Position numbers and translations under genes: made by a program. Below are positions 36,489-48,342 of a stretch of DNA of 64,000 nucleotides, in pieces; positions within the stretch are counted from its first letter, which is position 1, and the number at the start of each line of letters is the position of its first letter. The stretch lies in assembly GCF_000515115.1 (NCBI RefSeq), contig NZ_AZXF01000010.1, positions 1 through 64,000 on the forward strand, read 5' to 3'. The notes beneath the pieces were generated by a model. The model had not been told where the DNA came from. It saw nothing but the letters and a program-made list of their open reading frames with translations, and ran no database searches. Origin of the DNA: Nocardiopsis sp. CNT312. Lineage in GTDB: Bacteria > Actinomycetota > Actinomycetes > Streptosporangiales > Streptosporangiaceae.

Positions 36489-38129
36489 CTACTTCCCGCC
36501 TTCGGCGACCTTGATGGTCTCCTGGCCGACCTTGTCCTTGTCGAGCGCCTCGGCCTCGGCCTCGGTGCCGAGCAGGGTGCCGGCGGAGGTCTGGAAGCCC
36601 GACTTGAACTTGTCCAGAGCCGCGGAGAGGGACTCCTCGGTCTCCTTCTCGAACTTGCCGGTCTCGCGGATCGTCTTCAGCAGGCCCTCGTGCTCGCGGT
36701 CGAGGTGCTCCAGGAAGTCGCCCTCGAAGCGGCGCACGTCCTCGGTGGGCACGTCGTCGACCCGGCCGGTCGTGCCCATCCAGATGGAGACGACCTGCTT
36801 CTCCATGGAGAAGGGCGAGTACTGCCCCTGCTTGAGCAGCTCCATGAGGCGGGCACCGCGCTCCAGCTGCTGCTTGGAGACGGCGTCCAGGTCGGAGCCG
36901 AACGCGGAGAACGCCTCCAGCTCGCGGTACTGGGCCAGGCCGAGCCGGAGCGTACCGGAGACCTTCTTCATCGCCTTGGTCTGCGCCGAGCCGCCGACAC
37001 GGGAGACCGACACACCGACGTCGATGGCCGGACGCTGTCCCTGGTTGAACAGGTCGGACTCCAGGAACACCTGGCCGTCGGTGATGGAGATGACGTTGGT
37101 GGGGATGTAGGCCGAGACGTCGCCCGCCTTGGTCTCGATGATCGGCAGAGCGGTCATCGAACCGGCGCCCAGCTCGTCGGAGAGCTTGGCGCAGCGCTCC
37201 AGGAGGCGGGAGTGCAGGTAGAAGACGTCACCCGGGTAGGCCTCGCGGCCCGGCGGGCGGCGCAGCAGCAGGGAGACGGCACGGTAGGCCTCGGCCTGCT
37301 TGGTCAGGTCGTCGAAGACGACGAGCACGTGCTTGCCCTGGTACATCCAGTGCTGGCCCAGGGCCGAACCGGTGTAGGGGGCGAGGTACTTGAAGCCCGC
37401 CGAGTCGGAGGCGGGGGCGGCGACGATGGTGGTGTACTCCATCGCGCCGGCCTCTTCGAGGGCGCCACGCACGCTGGCGATGGTCGAACCCTTCTGGCCG
37501 ACGGCGACGTAGATGCAGCGCACCTGCTTCTCGGGGTCGCCGGACTCCCAGTTCTCCTTCTGGTTGATGATCGCGTCGACGCAGACCGCGGTCTTGCCGG
37601 TCTGCCGGTCGCCGATGACCAGCTGGCGCTGGCCGCGGCCGACCGGGGTCATCGAGTCGATCGCCTTGATACCGGTCTGCAGCGGCTCGTGGACGGGCTT
37701 GCGCTCCATCACGGTCGCGGCCTGCAGCTCCAGCTCGCGGCGGTCGGTCGACTCGATCTCGCCCTTGCCGTCGATGGGGGCACCCAGGGGGTCCACCACA
37801 CGGCCGAGGAAGTCGTCGCCCACCGGCACCGAGAGGAGCTGGCCGGTGCGGCGCACCTTCTGCCCCTCCTCGATGCCGGAGAAGTCGCCCAGCACCACGA
37901 CACCGATCTCACCGATCTCGAGGTTCTGGGCCATGCCCAGCGTGCCGTCCTCGAACTTCAGCAGCTCGTTCGCCATCGCCGAGGGAAGGCCACCGACGCG
38001 GGCGATGCCGTCACCGGAGTAGGTGACGGTACCGACCTCTTCAGCGCGGGTGGCGTCAGGCTCGTACGACTGGACGAAGCGCTGCAGCGCGTCCCGGATC
38101 TCATCCGGCCGGATCGTCAGCTCCGCCAT
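36489..38129 (-). CDS. atpA: ATP synthase alpha subunit
   Basis: 546-residue non-catalytic F1 subunit. The P-loop is [10 protein letters not shown], the adenine-pocket region is [16 protein letters not shown] and the Arg-finger region is [10 protein letters not shown]. The ATG at 38129 is chosen because it gives the standard [11 protein letters not shown] start. Confidence 0.98.
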   Translation of the reverse strand: MAELTIRPDEIRDALQRFVQSYEPDATRAEEVGTVTYSGDGIARVGGLPSAMANELLKFEDGTLGMAQNLEIGEIGVVVLGDFSGIEEGQKVRRTGQLLSVPVGDDFLGRVVDPLGAPIDGKGEIESTDRRELELQAATVMERKPVHEPLQTGIKAIDSMTPVGRGQRQLVIGDRQTGKTAVCVDAIINQKENWESGDPEKQVRCIYVAVGQKGSTIASVRGALEEAGAMEYTTIVAAPASDSAGFKYLAPYTGSALGQHWMYQGKHVLVVFDDLTKQAEAYRAVSLLLRRPPGREAYPGDVFYLHSRLLERCAKLSDELGAGSMTALPIIETKAGDVSAYIPTNVISITDGQVFLESDLFNQGQRPAIDVGVSVSRVGGSAQTKAMKKVSGTLRLGLAQYRELEAFSAFGSDLDAVSKQQLERGARLMELLKQGQYSPFSMEKQVVSIWMGTTGRVDDVPTEDVRRFEGDFLEHLDREHEGLLKTIRETGKFEKETEESLSAALDKFKSGFQTSAGTLLGTEAEAEALDKDKVGQETIKVAEGGK

Positions 38130-38203
38130 CTCTACGTATGTCCTTGCTCTCAAATGGCGCCGGGCCGGCGCCGTGCGTGCTTGCCTTGCGTTGTCGGCGT
38201 GTC

Positions 38204-39021
38204 TCAGCCGGCCAGGCGGCGCTTGACCTCAGCGATGCGCCCGGCGATCGTGTCGTCGATGACCTCGTCGCCCACCTGGACGGAGAGTCCGCCGATGAGT
38301 TCGGGGACCACCTCGATGTTCAGGTGGATGTCGCGGCCGTACTTGCGGCTGAGCGCCGCCCGCAGGCGGTCCTGTTGGGCCTCGCTCGGGAGGTGGGCGG
38401 CCCGGACCACGGCGACGAAGTGCTGGGCGCGCTCGGCGACCAATTGGCCGAAGTGGTCGAGCGCCTGTTCCAGGGTACGTCCCCGGGGACGGGTGACCGC
38501 CTCTCCGACCAGGACCGACGTGGCGGGGTCGACCTTGCCCGACAGCAGGTCGTCGAGCAGCGAGCGCAGCGTGGCGGCCGGCACGCCCTCACGGGTGAGC
38601 GCGGCGCGCAGCTGCGGCTGGGCGGCGACGATCCGCTGGAAGCGGAACAGCTCGTCCTCGACCCCGTCGAGGCGGCCGCCCGCGACGGAGGCCAGGGTCG
38701 CGTAGACCCCCATGCGCTCCAGGGCGTCCACCATGTCGCGGGCGGAGGACCAGTCCTGTTGGAGGACGTCGCCCACAACGATCAGCGCGGACGGCGACAC
38801 CCTCTGCTCCAGGAGCTGACCGGCCAGCGCGGTCTTGCTCTCGGCGGGGGTGGACTGGTCCGCCAGCCAGCGGCGGAGCGAGTGCTCGCCGCTGAGCAGG
38901 GCGACGACCTCGAAGAGCTCGCCGCCCAGCGCGAGGGCGCCGCGGGCGTCCACCGACGCCAGGACGTTGGAGTCCAGGCGCCGGGTGACCTCTGCCAGGG
39001 AGGTGCGGCTGGTACCACGCA

Positions 39022-39022
<1 letters not shown>
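38204..39022 (-). CDS. atpH: ATP synthase delta subunit
   Basis: 272-residue peripheral-stalk subunit, longer than the E. coli protein but normal for actinobacteria. The C-terminal conserved part is [23 protein letters not shown] with VPELIGGL as core. The ATG overlaps the atpF stop (TGATG). Confidence 0.95.
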
Positions 39023-40775
<1,753 letters not shown>

Positions 40776-40868
40776 GGCGTTCCCTTTCGTCGTGACGCAA
40801 CTCAATCCTCAGGGTTGTGATCGGTACGCTCCCGCGTTCAGCGCAGGCAGACGCACCTCGATGTTCGG

Positions 40869-41084
40869 TCAGGACCGGACGTGCTGGGCGTAGATGAGGT
40901 ACACGGCGCCGGCGAAACCGACGATCAGACCCACGGGCAGGAACAGGGCGGAGAACCCCAGTGCCCGGTCGGCGACCCAGCCGATGCCGCCCCAGAAGGC
41001 CATGCCTCCCAGCAGATACGAGACGAGCGTGGTCCCGTTGGCGTTCGACACCCGCGTGTCGCCGCCGTCGCGGTTCTCTCTCAT
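40869..41084 (-). CDS. AtpZ/AtpI-like small membrane protein
   Basis: 71 residues, two membrane helices (VSYLLGGMAFWGGIGWVADR and LFLPVGLIVGFAGAVYLIYA) joined by a short loop. This matches the AtpZ family found at the start of atp operons and proposed to assist c-ring assembly or Mg transport. GGAG precedes the ATG. Confidence 0.8.
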   Translation of the reverse strand: MRENRDGGDTRVSNANGTTLVSYLLGGMAFWGGIGWVADRALGFSALFLPVGLIVGFAGAVYLIYAQHVRS

Positions 41085-41144
41085 CTCGCTCCGGAAGATA
41101 GCAGTAGGTCGACAGGCTCCGCACGCCGCCCCGTATCCGTGGGC

Positions 41145-41585
41145 TCACCGGTGTCCACCGGTGGCCGCGGCAGCGGTCTCGTCGGCCTCGCCCTCGGGGA
41201 CGATGGTCGGCTGCTTGCTCCGCTTGACGGCCACGGCCTGGGCCCCGAGCCACACGATGACGCAGGCGAGCGCCGTCCATCCGAAGACGTCCGTGTCCAG
41301 GGCCGTGGTGCCCTTGAACAGGAGGAGGATGGCCAGCAGAATGCCGAGCTTGGTCGTGTAGACCAGGAACGCCACGGGCAGCAGCAGCTCCGGGCGCCGA
41401 CCGCCGGTCCAGGAGATGACGAACGCCGAGGCGGCGAACGCACCGATGACCAGTGTCAGCCCGAAGAGTGCGCCGAAGAGTCCCTGGGTTCCGGCCAGAG
41501 CGAAGCCGACGATCAACGCGACCACGCCGACGACGGCCGTCGGAAGCGCGGCGCCTCGGAGAATCCGGGCGTCGTGTTCCTGCAT
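41145..41585 (-). CDS. atpI: ATP synthase protein I-like membrane protein
   Basis: 146 residues with four membrane helices and a charged C-terminal tail; the first gene of the atp operon. AtpI acts in c-ring assembly in other bacteria. Sequence conservation is low in this family, so the name rests on topology and position. GGAG lies seven bases before the ATG. Confidence 0.75.
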   Translation of the reverse strand: MQEHDARILRGAALPTAVVGVVALIVGFALAGTQGLFGALFGLTLVIGAFAASAFVISWTGGRRPELLLPVAFLVYTTKLGILLAILLLFKGTTALDTDVFGWTALACVIVWLGAQAVAVKRSKQPTIVPEGEADETAAAATGGHR

Positions 41586-41624
41586 GACGAAGCTCCGTGG
41601 GGTTCGGTGGGATCCTGCTCGTGA

Positions 41625-41633
41625 AAGCTATCA
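41625..41633 (-). promoter_or_regulatory. Extended -10 promoter of the atp operon
   Basis: TGATAGCTT (TGnTAnnnT) lies about 40 bases before the atpI ATG; no strong -35. Further upstream CCTTAAC occurs twice, 11 bases apart (41663-41669 and 41674-41680), a possible activator or repressor site. Confidence 0.5.
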
Positions 41634-41683
41634 CAAGGTTTTCGGTGCTGGATGCCGGGGTTCCTTAACGGACCCTTAACGCG

Positions 41684-41715
41684 CCGCGAAGCGTCCCCCG
41701 GCGTCGGCTTCGCGG
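41684..41715 (-). terminator. Possible terminator after the wecA-like gene
   Basis: Arms CCGCGAAG and CTTCGCGG with a 16-base loop, between the wecA-like gene and the atp promoter. Confidence 0.45.
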
Positions 41716-41809
41716 TGCTTTGTCGTCTCGGCCAGACCACCACATGTCCGACCGGCACCGGTCCGCGGCCGGCTTTTCGGAACGCGGGCACCGTCGCGTG
41801 ACGCCTGGT

Positions 41810-42976
41810 TCACTCATCAGATACCGAATGGTGATGTCCGGGCCGCTTCGCGGCCTTTCCGAGCCCCCAGGGGAGCAGCCCACGGCGGCGCAGCCGGGGC
41901 AGGGCGATGAGACCCACCGCACACACCGCGACTAGCGCCGTGATGGACAACACCATCGCCGCCGACCCGAAGATCGACAGCGACACCGAGGCGAACGCCA
42001 CGATCCCGGCCCACAGGTACATGAGCAGGACCGCGCGAACGTGGCTGTGCCCCATGTCCAGCAGCCGGTGGTGCAGGTGTCCGCGGTCGGGGGAGAAGGG
42101 CGAGCGACCCGCCAGGGTACGCCGCAGCACCGCCAGGACCAGGTCCGCCAAGGGCAGGGCGATCACCAGCAGCGGCAGCAGGATCGGCAGGAACACCACC
42201 AGGCCCGAGGAGTTGAACTCCTCACGCGCGGTGTTGGCGTCGAACTGTCCGGTCACCGTGATGGTGATCGAGGTGAGCAGCAGGCCCAGCAGCATCGACC
42301 CGGTGTCGCCCATGAACACCCGGGCCGGGTGGAAGTTGTGACAGAGGAAGCCCACGCACGTGCCCGCCAGGATGATCGCGATCATCGCCGGATAGGACTG
42401 GCGCACGAACCCCTCCTCCACCGCCACCACGTAGTAGTAGGCGAAGAAGGCCAGAGACGAGATGGCCACGATCCCCGCTGCCAGGCCGTCCAGCCCGTCG
42501 GCGAAGTTCACCGCGTTGATCGTGACGACGATGAGCAGGATGGAGATCATCGCCCCCAGCCACGGCCCCAGCGAGAGCTGGGTGCCCGGCAGCGGCAGCC
42601 ACAGAAGCTGCACGCCGTTAGAGACGAGGATGCCCGCGGCGGCCACCTGGCCCGCGAGCTTGCTGAGGGCGTCCATCCCCCAGCGGTCGTCGATCACACC
42701 GATGAGCGTGATGAGCCCGCCCGCCAGGAGCAGCCCCTGCCAGGTGTCGGCGACGAACACGTTCTGCAGGTGGGGAAGCTGCGCGGAGATCAGCAGCGCC
42801 GCCGCGAACCCGCCGTAGATGGCCAGCCCGCCCAGGCGCGGGATGGGCTCGGTGTGCACGTCGCGGTCACGGACGGGGGGCGTGGCCCCGAACCGGATCG
42901 CCGCGCGCCGCACCAGCGGCACGAGCAGATAGGTCACCGCCGCGGCGATGACGAAGGTGAGCGCGTACTCCCGCAC
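41810..42976 (-). CDS. MraY/WecA-family undecaprenyl-phosphate glycosyl-1-phosphate transferase
   Basis: 388-residue polytopic membrane enzyme that loads a sugar-1-phosphate onto undecaprenyl or decaprenyl phosphate, the first step of a cell-envelope polymer. The Asp-rich motifs are IGVIDDRWG and NAVNFADGLDGLAAG, with FMGDTGSM and the basic HLHHRLLDMGHS loop. The start is the GTG at 42976 with AGAGGGG upstream. Being near prfA-tsaC and atp is normal for actinobacteria. WecA-type (GlcNAc) is likelier than MraY, whose gene would be in dcw. Confidence 0.9.
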   Translation of the reverse strand: MREYALTFVIAAAVTYLLVPLVRRAAIRFGATPPVRDRDVHTEPIPRLGGLAIYGGFAAALLISAQLPHLQNVFVADTWQGLLLAGGLITLIGVIDDRWGMDALSKLAGQVAAAGILVSNGVQLLWLPLPGTQLSLGPWLGAMISILLIVVTINAVNFADGLDGLAAGIVAISSLAFFAYYYVVAVEEGFVRQSYPAMIAIILAGTCVGFLCHNFHPARVFMGDTGSMLLGLLLTSITITVTGQFDANTAREEFNSSGLVVFLPILLPLLVIALPLADLVLAVLRRTLAGRSPFSPDRGHLHHRLLDMGHSHVRAVLLMYLWAGIVAFASVSLSIFGSAAMVLSITALVAVCAVGLIALPRLRRRGLLPWGLGKAAKRPGHHHSVSDE

Positions 42977-42988
42977 GGCCGGACCCCT

Positions 42989-43789
42989 CTACTTGTCGGA
43001 GCGGTCGCCGTCCCGGGTCGGCTCCGCCTTCTCGGAGGGCTCCGCCTCCCGCCGGTCCGCCTCCGGCGGCACCGACTCCTCCCGCTCCTGTGCGGGCTCC
43101 GGAGCCGCGTCACCGGCCTGCGACGCGGGACGGCCCCTGCGCATCTCGCCGATGACCGTGCCGCACACCCCGCGCAGTTGGTCCATCGAGACCGCACCCA
43201 GCCTCAGGACGCGCGGCACCGTGTAGGTCAGGTCCACGATGGTGGAGGGGACCGGGTCCTCGCACTCACCGCCGTCGAGGTAGACGGCCACGGCCTCCTC
43301 GCCGAGCTGCTCGACCGCCTCCTCCACACGCGTGGCGGCAGGGCGGTCGGTCCTGTTGGCACTGCTCACCGCCATCGGACCGACCTCCTTGAGCAGTTCC
43401 AGGGCGACCGGGTCCATCGGCATGCGCACCGCAACGGTGCCCTTGGTGTCGCCCAGGTCCCAGGAGAGGCTGGGGGTGGCGGTGCACACCAGGGTGAGCG
43501 GCCCCGGCCAGAACTCGTCCATGAGGTCCCGGCCGAAGTTGCCCAGGTCCTCGATGAGCGCCATGGCGGCCCGCACCGATCCGACCAGGACCGGAGGGGG
43601 CTTCTCCCGGCCCCGGCCCTTGGCCGCGAGCAGGCCCGCGACGGCGGTGGGGCTGAAGGCGTCGGTGCCGATCCCGTAGACGGTGTCCGTCGGGAGCACC
43701 ACGAGATCGCCCCGGCGCACCGCCGACGCGGCGTCGGCGATCCCGTCTCTGCGAGCGGTCTCGTCCGCGCAGTCGTAGGTGCGGCTCAC
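42989..43789 (-). CDS. tsaC: Threonylcarbamoyl-AMP synthase (Sua5/YrdC family)
   Basis: Makes threonylcarbamoyl-AMP for t6A37 of ANN-decoding tRNAs. The YrdC domain spans about residues 10-205 (LVVLPTDTVYGIGTDAF, PPPVLVGSV, WPGPLTLV, VAVRMPMDP, SSANRTDRPAAT). The C-terminal 60 residues are a charged, disordered Glu/Arg/Pro tail. AGAGGTGAAC precedes the GTG start. Between prmC and wecA on one strand. Confidence 0.93.
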   Translation of the reverse strand: MSRTYDCADETARRDGIADAASAVRRGDLVVLPTDTVYGIGTDAFSPTAVAGLLAAKGRGREKPPPVLVGSVRAAMALIEDLGNFGRDLMDEFWPGPLTLVCTATPSLSWDLGDTKGTVAVRMPMDPVALELLKEVGPMAVSSANRTDRPAATRVEEAVEQLGEEAVAVYLDGGECEDPVPSTIVDLTYTVPRVLRLGAVSMDQLRGVCGTVIGEMRRGRPASQAGDAAPEPAQEREESVPPEADRREAEPSEKAEPTRDGDRSDK

Positions 43790-43830
43790 CAGCGTTCACC
43801 TCTCATCAAACGTTCGGCAGTGGGGGCGGT

Positions 43831-44694
43831 TCAGTCGTCCGGTTCGGCCCGGCGCATGACGACGAAGCGGTCGCGCCGGGCCATGTCCTTGCGGTTGAGG
43901 ACGTCGCGCCACCCGAGGTCCTCGGGGAACAGCCACGGGATATCGATCCCCTGGCCGTCGTGGTGCTCGACCGCCATCGCGCCGCCCGGGCGCAGCAGGC
44001 GGCGGCCGACCGCCTCCAGGGAGCGGATCATGTCGAGGCCGTCGTCGCCGGACCACAGTGCCGGCGCCGGGTCGTAGTCGCGCACCTCGGGCGGGATCAC
44101 CGCAGCCTCGCGGATGGGTACGTAGGGCGGGTTGCTGATCAGCAGGTCGACGCGGCCGTCGAGTTCGGGGAGCGCGGTGCGCATGTCGCCGGCGTGGGGG
44201 GTGACCCGGCCGGAGTGGCCGCTGGCCTCGATGTTGCGCCGAGCCCAGTCCAGGGCGACGGGGTCGAGTTCGACAGTGTGCACCCGGGAGCGCGGCACCT
44301 CCTGGGCGATGGAGATGGCGATCGCCCCCGATCCGGTGCCCAGGTCGACGACGAGTGGGTCGGCGACGTCCATCGCCCGCAGGGTCTGGATCGCCCAGTC
44401 GACCATGATCTCGGTCTCCGGGCGGGGGATGAACACCCCCGGGCCGACCTGGAGTTCCAGGTAGCGGAAGTAGGCGCGGCCGGTGATGTGCTGGAGCGGT
44501 TCGCGTGCCTCGCGCCGGGCGACGCACTCCCAGTAGCGGGCGTCGAAATCGCCGTCGTGCACGGTGTGCAGCTCCCCCCGACGGACGCCGTGCACGGACG
44601 CGGCGAGCTCCTCCGCGTCCGCGCGGGGCGACGCCACACCCGCCTCAGCGAGCCTCAGCGTCGCGCGGGCCACCTCGTCGAGTAGGAAGTTCAT
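43831..44694 (-). CDS. prmC: Release factor glutamine methyltransferase
   Basis: 287-residue SAM enzyme that methylates the GGQ glutamine of release factors. The N-terminal helical domain is followed by the Rossmann part with VVDLGTGSGAIAIS and the substrate motif NPPYVP. It follows prfA, whose product is its substrate, after 17 bases. The ribosome site is weak at the ATG at 44694. Confidence 0.94.
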   Translation of the reverse strand: MNFLLDEVARATLRLAEAGVASPRADAEELAASVHGVRRGELHTVHDGDFDARYWECVARREAREPLQHITGRAYFRYLELQVGPGVFIPRPETEIMVDWAIQTLRAMDVADPLVVDLGTGSGAIAISIAQEVPRSRVHTVELDPVALDWARRNIEASGHSGRVTPHAGDMRTALPELDGRVDLLISNPPYVPIREAAVIPPEVRDYDPAPALWSGDDGLDMIRSLEAVGRRLLRPGGAMAVEHHDGQGIDIPWLFPEDLGWRDVLNRKDMARRDRFVVMRRAEPDD

Positions 44695-44711
44695 CGTTTG
44701 TCGGGCGTCCT

Positions 44712-45791
44712 TTACGACGACTGCGCGGCTTCGAGCCTCTCCTCGGTGTCGGCGTCCACCAGGGCCTTGACGACCCCGTCCAGTTCGCCGTCCAGGACCT
44801 GGTCCAGGTTGTAGGCCTTGTAGCCGACCCTGTGGTCGGAGATGCGGTTCTCCGGGAAGTTGTAGGTGCGCACGCGCTCGGAGCGGTCCACAGTGCGAAC
44901 CTGGCTCTTGCGCTCGGCCGCGGCCTCGGCGTCGGCGCTGGCCTGGGCCTCGGCGTAGATGCGGGCCCGCAGGATGCGCATGGCCTGCTCCTTGTTCTGG
45001 AGCTGGCTCTTCTCGTTCTGGCAGGAGGCCACGATACCGGTCGGCAGGTGGGTGATGCGGACCGCGGAGTCGGTGGTGTTGACGCTCTGGCCGCCGGGCC
45101 CGGAGGAGCGGTAGACGTCGACACGCAGGTCCTTCTCCTGGATGTCGACCTCGATCTCCTCGGCCTCGGGGACCACCAGGACGCCTGCGGCGGAGGTGTG
45201 GATCCGGCCCTGGGACTCGGTGACGGGCACCCGCTGGACCCGGTGCACACCGCCCTCGAACTTGAGCAGCGGCCACACGCCCGCACCGGGCTCGGGGGTG
45301 CCCTTGTTCTTGAAGGCGATGGTGATGTCCTTGTACCCGCCCAGGTCCGAGTGCGTGGAGCTGATGACCTCGGTCCTCCACCCCTGCCGCTCGGCGTAGC
45401 GCAGGTACATCCGGACCAGGTCGCCGGCGAACAAGGCCGACTCCTCGCCGCCCTCGCCTGCCTTGACCTCCATGATGAGGTTCTTGTCGTCGGCGGCGTC
45501 GCGGGGGACGAGCAGGACGCGCAGCCGCTCGGTGAGGGCCTCGGCGTCCCGTGTCAGGCGGTCGGCCTCCTCGGCGAAGGCGGGGTCCTCGGCGGCCAGC
45601 TCGCGGGCGGCGCCGATGTCGTTCTCGACCCCCTTGAGGGAGCGGTAGGCCTCGATGATCGGGGTGAGCTGTGAGTAGCGCTTGCCGAGCGTCCGCGCCC
45701 TGTTCTGGTCAGCGTGCACCTCGGGGTCGGCGAGCTGCTGTTCCAGCTCGTAGTACTCCCCCAGAAGGTCGTCCAGCTTCACGTGTGCCAC
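44712..45791 (-). CDS. prfA: Peptide chain release factor 1
   Basis: 359-residue decoder of UAA/UAG. The GGQ loop is in [17 protein letters not shown], and the RF1-type PxT tripeptide (PVT) precedes ESQGRIHTS, separating it from RF2. The N-terminal helical domain is normal. First of the prfA-prmC-tsaC-wecA run. Confidence 0.97.
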   Translation of the reverse strand: MAHVKLDDLLGEYYELEQQLADPEVHADQNRARTLGKRYSQLTPIIEAYRSLKGVENDIGAARELAAEDPAFAEEADRLTRDAEALTERLRVLLVPRDAADDKNLIMEVKAGEGGEESALFAGDLVRMYLRYAERQGWRTEVISSTHSDLGGYKDITIAFKNKGTPEPGAGVWPLLKFEGGVHRVQRVPVTESQGRIHTSAAGVLVVPEAEEIEVDIQEKDLRVDVYRSSGPGGQSVNTTDSAVRITHLPTGIVASCQNEKSQLQNKEQAMRILRARIYAEAQASADAEAAAERKSQVRTVDRSERVRTYNFPENRISDHRVGYKAYNLDQVLDGELDGVVKALVDADTEERLEAAQSS

Positions 45792-45893
45792 GTCCCCGTC
45801 TCGATCGGTTGCCTCGCTCCTGCGGTCCTGGTCCGCGATGCGCCCCTGTGGTGTCGACCCGCGCGTGCCGGCACCACAGGGCGACGGACGGCG

Positions 45894-46103
45894 CTACTTG
45901 CGCTTGCCGAAGCGCTTCTCGAAACGGGCGACCCGGCCACCGGTGTCGAGGATCTTCTGCTTGCCGGTGTAGAACGGGTGGCACGCGGAGCACACGTCGG
46001 CGCGCAGCTTGCCCGAGGTGATGGTGCTCCGCGTCACGAACTGGGCACCGCAGGTGCAGGTCACCTCGGTCGGCACGTACTCGGGGTGGATTTCGGCCTT
46101 CAT
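45894..46103 (-). CDS. rpmE: 50S ribosomal protein L31 (zinc form)
   Basis: 69 residues, [19 protein letters not shown] onward, with the cysteines TCTCG and [13 protein letters not shown] that bind zinc; the zinc-independent paralogue lacks them. AGGAG lies seven bases before the ATG. Between rho and prfA. Confidence 0.97.
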   Translation of the reverse strand: MKAEIHPEYVPTEVTCTCGAQFVTRSTITSGKLRADVCSACHPFYTGKQKILDTGGRVARFEKRFGKRK

Positions 46104-46305
46104 GTGTGTCTCCTCGTGAAGGCGGCCGCCGGACGCAGACCCGCCCGCGGATGCGGAAGGGGGGCCGTGCGCGAACCGGTGCCGCGTGGATCCAGGTGGT
46201 GGGCGGCGGGCTCCGTCGTCTGACGGGCAGGCCGCTCCCCTACCAGTTTGCCAGACTCACAACGCTGCCGGGACCAGTGCTGTTCCGGCCCCTCACCCGG
46301 AGAGC

Positions 46306-46335
46306 ACGCGTCCCCCGCCCGGGCGGGGGACGCGT
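46306..46335 (-). terminator. Perfect 30-base palindrome after rho
   Basis: ACGCGTCCCCCGCCC joined directly to its complement, forming a hairpin 21 bases past the rho stop codon. Confidence 0.75.
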
Positions 46336-46356
46336 TCACACGGCAGGCTCCCGGTG

Positions 46357-48342
46357 TCAGGTGGTCTTCTGCACCTGGAGCAGGAACTCGGCGTTGCTCT
46401 TGGACTCCTTCATCTTGTCCAGGAGCAGTTCGATGGCCTGCTGGGTGTCGAGGGCGTGCAGCACCCGGCGGAGCTTCCAGACGATGTTCAGCTCCTCGGC
46501 CGACATCAGGATCTCCTCCTTGCGGGTGCTGGAGGCGTCCACGTCGACCGCTGGGAAGATCCGCTTGTCCGCCAGGCCCCGGCTGAGCTTGAGCTCCATG
46601 TTGCCGGTGCCCTTGAACTCCTCGAAGATCACCTCGTCGGCGCGTGAACCGGTCTCCACGAGCGCGGTCGCCAGGATGGTGAGCGATCCGCCGCCCTCGA
46701 TGTTGCGCGCGGCGCCGAAGAAGCGCTTGGGCGGGTACAGCGCGGTGGAGTCCACGCCACCGGACATGATGCGCCCGCTGGCCGGGGCGGCCAGGTTGTA
46801 GGCGCGGCCCAGGCGGGTGATCGAGTCCAGGAGGACGACGACGTCCATACCCATCTCCACCAGGCGCTTGGCCCGTTCGATCGCCAGGTCGGCGACGACC
46901 GTGTGGTCCTCGGCAGGGCGGTCGAAGGTGGAGTGGATGACCTCGCCCTTGACCGTGCGCTGCATGTCGGTGACTTCCTCGGGCCGCTCGTCGACCAGGA
47001 TCACCATCAGGTAGCACTCGGGGTTGTTCTCGGTGATGGCGTTGGCGATCGCCTGCATCACCATCGTCTTGCCCGCCTTGGGCGGTGAGACGATGAGCCC
47101 GCGCTGGCCCTTGCCGATGGGGGCGACGAGGTCGATGATGCGCGTGGTGAGCACGTTCGACTCGGTCTCCAGGCGCAGCCGCTCCTGGGGGTAGAGCGGA
47201 ACCAGCTTGGAGAACTCCTGGCGGCCCTTGGCCTGGTCAGGGGACATCCCGTTGACCGAGTCCAGGCGCACCAGGGCGTTGAACTTCTCCCTGCGCTCGC
47301 CGTCCTTGGGCTGGCGGACCGCGCCGACGATGTGGTCGCCCTTGCGCAGCCCGTGCTTGCGCACCTGGGCGAGGGAGACGTACACGTCGCTCGACCCGGG
47401 CAGGTAGCCGGTGGTGCGCACGAAGGCGTAGTTGTCCAGGATGTCGAGGATGCCCGCGACCGGCAGCAGGACGTCGTCGTCGCCGATCACCGGCTCCTGC
47501 TCCTGGCCGCCGCCGCGACCCCGGCGGTCCCGGCGGTCCCGGCGGCGGCCTCTGCGGCGGCCGCCGCCGAAGTCGTCGTCACCGCCACCGCCACCGCCGC
47601 GGCCCTGGCTCTGGCCGCCACCGCCCTGCTGGGCGCTGCCGCCCGTGTTCTGGTCGTCGCCGCCGCGGCTGCGGTTGCGACGGTTGCGCTGGCGCTCTCG
47701 ACCCTGCCCGGACCTGTGATCACGGTCCTCAGAGTTATCGGAGCCGTTCTTCTGGGAGGTACTCGATGTCTTGGTCACGCTGCTCGCGGAGGTAGAAGGG
47801 TCGGTGCCGTCCACCGATCGGGGCTGGTCACCGGAGTCGTCACCGCGCTTGCGGGACGAACGGCGGTTCTGGGCCGGCTGCTTGTCGCCCCGGCCACCCT
47901 GGGATTCGGCCACGGCCTGGTTCGACGGTCGCTCACCCGCGCCCGTCCGTGCGGAGTCACCGGCGTCCGAGCCCGCGGGGGTTGTGGTCTGGTCCGGACC
48001 GCCGGTGGACCCGACCTTACCTGTTGTCGGCTCCGCTTCGGCTTTCTTCGCCGTTTTGGCCCGCACCGGCCCCTCGACGGGGCCGCCCTGCTTCGCTTCG
48101 ATCGCGGCGATCACGTCGCTCTTGCGCATGCGCCCCGTGCCGGTGATGCCCATGCTCGACGCGAGCTTTTGCAGCTCGGGCAGCCTCTGGGCGGCGAGCC
48201 CGGTCCCGCGCGCGGCCGCTCGGGACCGCGACGACGGCGGTGCCTCCGAAGGCGGCGAGCCGTCGGCCTCCGTTCCGGAGGCGCCGGTGGTGGTTGCGCT
48301 GTCGACCGCCGCGTCCGTGTGGAGATCGGTGGTGTCGCTCAC
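46357..48342 (-). CDS. rho: Transcription termination factor Rho with long RG-rich insert
   Basis: 661 residues, far longer than the 419 of E. coli. A low-complexity acidic N-terminus precedes the Rho N-terminal SAP-like helix (LQKLASSMGITGTGRM). A very long Arg/Gly/Asp-rich disordered insert follows (about residues 90-290). Then come the RNA-binding fold (VAGILDILDNYAFVRTTGYL) and the ATPase with Walker A SPPKAGKTMVMQ and Walker B VVVLLDSITRLGRA. Such inserts are usual in actinobacterial Rho and add RNA affinity. AAGGA precedes the GTG start. Confidence 0.97.
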   Translation of the reverse strand: MSDTTDLHTDAAVDSATTTGASGTEADGSPPSEAPPSSRSRAAARGTGLAAQRLPELQKLASSMGITGTGRMRKSDVIAAIEAKQGGPVEGPVRAKTAKKAEAEPTTGKVGSTGGPDQTTTPAGSDAGDSARTGAGERPSNQAVAESQGGRGDKQPAQNRRSSRKRGDDSGDQPRSVDGTDPSTSASSVTKTSSTSQKNGSDNSEDRDHRSGQGRERQRNRRNRSRGGDDQNTGGSAQQGGGGQSQGRGGGGGGDDDFGGGRRRGRRRDRRDRRGRGGGQEQEPVIGDDDVLLPVAGILDILDNYAFVRTTGYLPGSSDVYVSLAQVRKHGLRKGDHIVGAVRQPKDGERREKFNALVRLDSVNGMSPDQAKGRQEFSKLVPLYPQERLRLETESNVLTTRIIDLVAPIGKGQRGLIVSPPKAGKTMVMQAIANAITENNPECYLMVILVDERPEEVTDMQRTVKGEVIHSTFDRPAEDHTVVADLAIERAKRLVEMGMDVVVLLDSITRLGRAYNLAAPASGRIMSGGVDSTALYPPKRFFGAARNIEGGGSLTILATALVETGSRADEVIFEEFKGTGNMELKLSRGLADKRIFPAVDVDASSTRKEEILMSAEELNIVWKLRRVLHALDTQQAIELLLDKMKESKSNAEFLLQVQKTT

